Part shown: positions 58,315-64,000 of the stretch, piece by piece
Position numbering within the stretch: the stretch's first letter is position 1
Layout: each line of letters begins with the position of its first letter
From: Whalleya microplaca
Lineage: Eukaryota; Ascomycota; Sordariomycetes; Xylariales; Xylariaceae
Direction of reading: 5' to 3'
DNA: 64,000 nt
Assembly (NCBI GenBank): GCA_022497155.1
Contig: MU385761.1
Span: 186,001 to 250,000, forward strand
Notes under the pieces: model-generated
Database searches by the model: none
Told to the model about the DNA's origin: nothing
The model's input: the letters and a program-made list of their open reading frames with translations, nothing else
Position numbers and translations under genes: made by a program

Positions 58315-58576
58315 TTGCATAAGTTATTTGGGGAAGCGGATCTCTTTTATGTAATGTGGACAGGTACCTAGGTACATAGGTACTTACGAAATGCAGGTAT
58401 ACGGTTCCGCTAAAACAGTTTCTCCATTTCAATGGCTCAGCTTGAAATGCCACCTCGAACTTACAAAGTACATGTACCTACAGCGCATATCAAAGCTATA
58501 AGACGCCCTCGACTTCCAAGGTTGTCGCGGCCCTACTACCAATTGTCACGGCGCAACTTACAGCAAACCTCCCAAG

Positions 58577-59311
58577 ATGGCGCCTGGAATGTCCCTGGTG
58601 TCGGTGAACGCCATCATCATCCTCAGCATCGACGACGGCTCCCGGATATTCGCGAAATACTACAACCCACCCCACCATGCGCCAGGAGCCTGTATGTCGA
58701 CTTGAGCACCCGAGGCCTACCTTATATCATCTACTGACCGAGATTGTTCTCTACAGCAGCAGCATCCGGCGGGCAGCCCGCGGGCCCGTACCCCGACGTG
58801 AAGTCGCAGAAGGCGTTCGAGAAGGGCCTGCTGGAGAAGACGGCCAAGCAGGCCGGCGACATCCTGCTGTACGACAACCGCGTGGTGCTGTACAAGATGG
58901 AGTCCGACGTGATGATGTACGTCGTCGGCGGCGTCGACGAGAACGAGGTGCTCCTGTACAACGTCATCCTGGCGCTGCGAGACTCTCTACATTTATTATT
59001 CAAGTACGTACACAACAATAATCGCGGTGTGCACGTGTATAGACATGCGATATACTGATCAAGGGAACAGGCAAAGCGTCGACAAGCGCGGCATCATTCA
59101 GAACTACGACCTCGTCTCCCTCGCCATCGACGAGATCGTCGACGACGGCATCATCCTCGAGACCGACCCCACCATCATCGTCCAGCGCGTCAGCAAGGCC
59201 CCCTCCCAGGACGTCAACCTCAGCCGCATCGACCTGAGCGAGCAGGGCGTCAACAACCTGGCGCAGCTGGGCAAGGCGAAGCTGACGGATTGGTTGAGGC
59301 AGGGCTTGTGA
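58577..59311 (+). CDS. RET3: Coatomer subunit zeta
   Basis: Three exons (58577-58691, 58757-59003, 59071-59311; introns 65 and 67 nt) give 200 residues, the usual length. The sequence opens MAPGMSLVSVNAIIILSIDDGSRIFAKYY, the longin-type strand of adaptor small subunits, then KAFEKGLLEKT, DILLYDNRVVLYK and DENEVLLYNVILALRDSLHLLFK, and ends with the DEIVDDGIILETDP helix and a short tail. Zeta pairs with gamma-COP in the F-subcomplex of COPI, which carries Golgi-to-ER vesicles. The gene is divergent from MCM4 and converges on SUA5 with 268 bp between stops. Confidence 0.95.
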
Positions 59312-59579
59312 GTGAGTGTGTGTGTGTTTCAATGTATGAGAGACAGATGGAGGGATGTGACAGTTTTCTAAACTAGGAAAAAGGGGAAGGGGGGCAGAGA
59401 TTCTTGAAATTCTAGTGAGAGACAGGTCCACGTAGAGACTCCGGCACGGCGTTGGTAAAGTCATTATCATCAATTCTCTCTAACGGGGGATATCATTCCA
59501 TTCCATCTATATGCTCAGCGTCCGTGTGCATGCTCTACCTCCGTGTAAATTTTTTTTTTGTCTTGTCCCGTGGTCAATG

Positions 59580-61043
59580 CTACGACCGAATCAGCGACGC
59601 CGCCTTCCGCAACCGATTCATGACCGCCGCGCCCATATCCTCATCATCCACCGTGCCCTCCACGAAAATGACGTCCGCGCCCCGCCGGTCCAGCTCCCGC
59701 AGCGCCGAGAACAGCCCCTGCGCTATGCGCCGCGTGTCCGCGCCGATGCTGACGTCCAGGACCGTCCCCATAGAACCACCACCGCCGCCGCCTCCACTAC
59801 CCGTGGAATCGTAGAGCTCCGCCTCGCGCACGTCGAGCTCGATGGTCTCCTGTGTTCCCGCGCTCGCGCCCGTCTGCACCGTCTCCCGCTTCTCGAACTC
59901 GCCGCAGGGCAAGCCGGCCGCGGGTTTCCAGTACCGGGTGCGTATGACGCCGACAGCGATACCATCTCCATCTCCCATTGCGCCACTCTGTTTCGCCCGC
60001 CACTCCAGCTCGTAACCCTCCACATCGCCCAACTGAACACCGTCCCTACACCCCGCAAAGCCCGCCTCGTACAGCACAACCCTCGCCCTAGGGCTGTAGT
60101 GTTTATACTTCATCCCCGGCGCCCTCGGCGCCGCCTTCCCCATCTCGCTCTGGTCCTTATACCCCCTCTGGACCCCCTCCCAGCCGGGACAACTCCGCAG
60201 TTCGTCGATACTCACGCCGCCCGGCCTCAACACGACGGGCGGCTCGCACAGGCCGTCGACGACCGTGCTCTCGACGCCGACGGCGCACGGCCCGCCGTCG
60301 AGGATCAGCTCGATGCGGCCGCGCAGGTCCTCCAGCACGTGCGCGGCGGTCGTCGGCGACGGCTTCGTCGACGCGTTCGCGGACGGCGCCGCGAGCGGCG
60401 CGCCCGCGAGCTGGATCAGGCTGAGCGCGAGCGGGGAAGCCGGCATCCGCGCGCCGAAGGTGCGGAGGCCGGCCGTCACCTCCGGCGCCAACTTCGACGG
60501 GGCCGGGTTCGGGAGCAGGATCGTCAGGGGGCCGGGCCAGAACTTGGCGATTAGGGGTTTGTAGATCGCCGGGATGTCCGTTGCGGTTGCTCCGTTGGTG
60601 GTGGTGTCACGGGGAGGACGGAGGATGGCGCGCAGCATGGACAGGTCGCAGATGTGGATGATGAGCGGGTTGTCCGAGGGCCGTCCCTTGGCGGCGTATA
60701 TGCCCTTTACGGCGGCGCTGCGCGTTGCGTCTGCGCCGAGGCCGTATACGGTTTCCGTTGGGAAGGCCACGGGGGTGTCTTTGGTCTTTAGATAATTTGC
60801 CGCCTCGTGGAGGGTCTTGATACTGTCTGATTCGGCCTGGGGAAGCTCCCATAGTCCCAGTTTCTCGTGTCCTTCATCTTCTCTGAATTTGCCCAGATCT
60901 CTGTCTGTAATCTTGAGTATGCGGGTGTTCATCCTGGGGAGGTCTTGAGACATGGTGGTGTAAGAGTTCAGAGCGGCTCGAACAGTCAATGTTCTGAGTC
61001 TTACACCCGGGGCCTTAGACGCCAATTTGTGGAGGAACGTCAC
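59580..61043 (-). CDS. SUA5: tRNA threonylcarbamoyladenosine synthase SUA5
   Basis: 487 residues, no intron. SUA5 makes threonylcarbamoyl-AMP from threonine, bicarbonate and ATP for the t6A modification of ANN-reading tRNAs. The YrdC domain carries PTETVYGLG (95-103), KGRPSDNPL (119-127), FWPGPLTILL and PLAAPSANASTKPSPT; the linker PGMKYKHYSP leads into the C-terminal Sua5 domain. A Gly-rich stretch (GSGGGGGGGS) interrupts that domain. The first 30 residues are basic and lack acidic residues, like a mitochondrial presequence, and Met31 (MSQDLPRMNTR) could start a cytosolic form. Divergent from COG4. Confidence 0.93.
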   Translation of the reverse strand: MTFLHKLASKAPGVRLRTLTVRAALNSYTTMSQDLPRMNTRILKITDRDLGKFREDEGHEKLGLWELPQAESDSIKTLHEAANYLKTKDTPVAFPTETVYGLGADATRSAAVKGIYAAKGRPSDNPLIIHICDLSMLRAILRPPRDTTTNGATATDIPAIYKPLIAKFWPGPLTILLPNPAPSKLAPEVTAGLRTFGARMPASPLALSLIQLAGAPLAAPSANASTKPSPTTAAHVLEDLRGRIELILDGGPCAVGVESTVVDGLCEPPVVLRPGGVSIDELRSCPGWEGVQRGYKDQSEMGKAAPRAPGMKYKHYSPRARVVLYEAGFAGCRDGVQLGDVEGYELEWRAKQSGAMGDGDGIAVGVIRTRYWKPAAGLPCGEFEKRETVQTGASAGTQETIELDVREAELYDSTGSGGGGGGGSMGTVLDVSIGADTRRIAQGLFSALRELDRRGADVIFVEGTVDDEDMGAAVMNRLRKAASLIRS

Positions 61044-61585
61044 GATCTCGAATATTTTCCCTTCGTTCCCTTCCGTGGTTGTATAATGGAAAGAGTATAA
61101 CAGGAAAAAAGAATGAGATGGTAATTCAAGAGGCTTGAAAATTATGTCTGTATAACAAACAATTATATGGCATAGTAATCTGGGTTATTAGTCATTCGAA
61201 ATTGACTCATGAAAAGTTCTTGAGATTTACATGTGCACCTCGCCCAATGGCCGTCTTGGTGGTGAAGCAGCCACTGATGTGAAACGGTTACAGAGCCATC
61301 AGTGGCCAACCCCAGCACATGTGAAGCGCTAACGCCACTAACTCAGCCAATCCGTTAGGCGGGGTGCAGCCTGCAGGCTCGTCTAATTGTACAGTAGAAG
61401 GGCTGAGGTTGCGCCCACCACGACACCGTTAGTGAATAAAGTTATTAATAGCAACTTGACATCTCGAACTTCAACTCAACTCAACTCAACTCAACCCACC
61501 TCAACCCACCTCAACCAGATCAAAAAAACCCAACTTCGGGCTTGACATCTCAAGTCGCTATGCGCCGCCCACAACCAATGTCCCA
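61044..61585. promoter_or_regulatory. Divergent SUA5 / COG4 promoter with TCAAC repeat
   Basis: 542 bp. A TCAAC pentamer repeats five times at 61471-61495 and then degenerates to CCACCTCAACC units; it lies 90 bp before the COG4 start, probably in the leader. No other gene. Confidence 0.5.
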
Positions 61586-64000
61586 ATGTCCGCCACCAAC
61601 CTTCCCAATGGCGACTTTCCAGCCCAGCAGCTACAGCCACAGCCCGACAAGCTGAACAATAATAGTAACAACACCAATACCAACAATACCGACAGCTCGT
61701 CTGCCTCACCACCACGTACACCCTCGATCCACGATGCCTCAACCCTCGCCGACGTCCGCGCCACCCTCGCAACCCTGCACAAGCGCGAGAGCACCCTAAC
61801 CACCCGCCTGCAGACCCTCCTCACCTCGCAAGCGGACCTATCCCGCGAACTAGGGCGTCTGGACCTCCTCCGCGCCAACCTAGGCTCCCAAGTAATAGCC
61901 ACGCGCGCCGTAAGCACCGGCATGCTCTCCTCCGCCGCCGAGACTGCCGGTCGCCTATCCTCGCGCGTGAAGACGCTGGACCTGGAGAAAGACCGCGTGC
62001 AGCAGACGCTGCGCGTGGTCGAGCAAGTCGCCGAGCTCAAGGCCTGCGTGCACGGCGTCGTCGGCAGCATGGGCGCGCCGCAGGACTGGGAGGCGGCGGC
62101 GGGCTACATCGCGCGGGCGGCGCGGGTGCCCGAGGCCATCGTGCGCGGCGGGTTCGCGGCCGCCATCGTGCCCAGCGTCGAGGTGCCCGATGCGCCGTGG
62201 GTGACGCTGGAGAGTGCGCGCGAGAGCCTGTGCGCGCTGTTCCTGCGGGAGTTCGAGAAGGCGGCTAAGGAGGGGGACGGGGCGAAGGTGACGCGGTTCT
62301 TCAAGCTGTTCCCGCTCATTGGGAGGGGGGATGTCGGGCTCGATGTGTATGGCCGGTACGTGTGCCAGGGCGTCGCGGGCACGGCACGGGCGACGCTGAA
62401 GGAGGGCCCCGGGGGCGGCGCGAGCAGGAAGGATGGGTTTTTTTATGCGAATGCGCTGACGAAGCTGTTTGAGCACATTGCCCAGATCGTGGAGGGGCAC
62501 GGGGGGCTTGTTGAGAGGCATTACGGCGAGGGCAAGATGGTCAAGGTCATCGAGAGGCTGCAGATGGAGGCCGATGTGCAGGGCGGCATTATCTTGGACT
62601 CGTGGAGTGATGAGAGGGGTGTCGACCGGCAGCTCACCGATGTCAAGAGCTACCCGTTCTCCTTCCTGGTGCAGAGTTTCTTGCCGCAGCAGAGGACGCT
62701 GACGGGGACGCCGCGCATGAATTCGCCCGCGTTAGGTGGTGGGACCAACGCCCGGGACAGCGAGGATGAGGGTGTGAATATGAAGGAGGTAGACGGGCTT
62801 CTTAGTGAGATATCCGTCATGCTTGGCCGATGGTCGTTATACTCGAAATTTCTTGCTGGAAAATGCAAGGTAAGAAGAGAACCCTTCAATTTGCCTCTGA
62901 TGCTCCAGCAACTGAGCTCTATTCTAGGATCCCGAATTACCTGATGATGCAGCTTTGACGATACCAGAGGTCGTCACAAAATCGAATCTCGGCAGAAAAG
63001 TCTCGGCAAAGCTCACGTCACCTTACAATGTCATGTCGACGTTCTTCTTTAGGAGGTCGGTTGAAAAGGCCTTCCAACTAGATGAATCGCCTACCGGCCT
63101 CTCCTTAAATCTCAGTAAGCCTATTGACGGCAACGCACCATATATCGTCTCGGCTGTGGACGATGTCATGTATATCGTCAGCGCAGTAATCCACAAATCC
63201 ATATCCACGTCGCAGCGCGATGTAATGGCCTCTGTCATTCCCATGGTCGGCAGAGTATTAGGCTCGGACTTCGTCGGGATGGTCCAGCGAAAGATGCGAG
63301 ACGAATCATATCCGAAGCCCGTCATACAAGGAGGCTTCCCACCGGAGGACAAGATTGTTTCATTTATTGTGCTCATCAACAGTCTCGACGTCGCGAACGA
63401 CTATCTAGCGCGTATCATTACATCACGGCTTGAAATTGCCCCTGGCCAATCGAATGGAGCAGCCCACTCCCACCCGCTCGCTGCCTCTTTTCCATTCGAG
63501 CATGATCTCACATTCGTGATTTCGGCGCTCAACTCCTTAAACTCAACCTTCTCCACCAAAACTAACGAACTGCTATCCGACGGCCTACAAGTCCTCTTCA
63601 ACAACGTCATCAAGCCCAGATTAAGGCCCGTGCTCGCCGACACCTTCCGCGACGCGGACTACTGGCGCACCGAAGAGGAGCTCGTCGAAATCGGGCGGCA
63701 AAACGACGAAGACGAAGAGGAGATCCTCGACCGCGTGCAGCGGCGCTTCGAGCACGGCTGGGAAACCCTCATGAAGCCCATCGCGCGCCTGATGACGGCC
63801 AGCACGTTCACGACGCTCATGGACAACACGGCCGTGTACCTCTCGCGCGTGCTGGAGAAGCGCGTCTGGAGCTACGGCGGCAAGACCAACGCGTACGGCG
63901 CCATCCGCATGGAGCGCGACTTCTCGGGCATCGTGAGCACGGTCGCGCGGGGCAACTACGCCGCGAGGGAGCTGTTCGCAAGGGTCACGCAGATCCTCAT
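61586..64000 (+). CDS. COG4: Conserved oligomeric Golgi complex subunit 4 (partial)
   Basis: Exon 1 is 61586-62869 and exon 2 begins at 62928 after a 58-nt phase-0 intron and runs off the window; about 785 residues are visible. The N-terminus is Gln/Asn/Thr-rich, then a coiled-coil segment (LADVRATLATLHKRESTLTTRLQTLLTSQADLSREL) and the COG4 core (RFFKLFPLIGRGDVGLDVYGRYVCQGVA; SFLVQSFLP; MSTFFFRRSVEKAFQLDE; KTNAYGAIRMERDFSGIV). COG4 is a lobe A subunit of the COG tether that captures intra-Golgi retrograde vesicles and binds SNAREs/Sly1. Only the last part of the C-terminal domain is missing. Confidence 0.93.

Larger units (their letters stand above)
58080..58576. promoter_or_regulatory. Divergent MCM4 / zeta-COP promoter with MCB-type boxes
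   Basis: 497 bp. It contains the MluI cell-cycle box ACGCGT at 58235-58240, two copies of TTCGCGTAAA (58212-58221 and 58264-58273) and GCGCGT at 58300. In yeasts ACGCGT is bound by MBF and drives G1/S expression of MCM genes. A 16-nt G run (58169-58184) and the TACCTAGGTA-type repeat (58364-58386) are also here. Confidence 0.65.

Noticed and set aside
59511..60554. 347-codon + strand frame opposite SUA5
   Set aside because: Antisense shadow of a complete SUA5 gene with low-complexity Arg/His/Pro content.

Overview
The window is nuclear DNA of a filamentous ascomycete (Pezizomycotina). The evidence is protein genes broken by short introns (48-284 nt, GT...AG, often with CTAAC/CTGAC-like branch sites), two HET-domain genes, a CYP504-like P450, an NmrA-like reductase, a fungal CorA-like membrane protein, and gene-poor AT-rich stretches holding solo LTRs. 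Scattered TACC/TAGG micro-repeats between genes fit a Sordariomycete, but that is only a guess. All gene models were spliced by eye; most close in frame with phase-matched introns.

Layout: 1-5.4 kb holds a 461-bp hAT-like element with a perfect 8-bp target duplication and a CorA-like membrane protein. 5.4-20 kb is a conserved block: a ZW10/Dsl1-type tether, an M16 metalloprotease, a secreted lipase, TAF11 and GTP cyclohydrolase I. 20-50 kb is accessory: an F-box-like gene, two solo LTRs of family A (each with its own 5-bp duplication), a small Asp/Arg/Tyr-rich protein, tRNA-Glu(CTC), a convergent NmrA/P450 pair, two HET genes each followed by a family-B solo LTR, a Gid7/WDR26-like gene that stops at a 39-nt poly(T), a Cys-rich single-pass membrane protein, a 316-bp fold-back repeat, and a GNAT acetyltransferase. 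50-64 kb returns to conserved genes: a multi-pass membrane protein, a GH2 glycosidase, MCM4, zeta-COP, SUA5 and COG4 (cut by the window end).

How genes work together: ZW10/Dsl1, zeta-COP and COG4 all serve retrograde Golgi/ER membrane traffic, and the ZW10 protein has an acidic Trp-motif linker of the kind that binds COPI in yeast Dsl1. MCM4 and zeta-COP share a divergent promoter with an MCB box and repeated CGCGT motifs. TAF11 and GTP cyclohydrolase I share a divergent promoter with a palindromic CRE. No RNA-guided or phage-like system is visible. The least explained items are the interrupted Gid7-like gene, the HET/LTR arrangement and the fold-back element.
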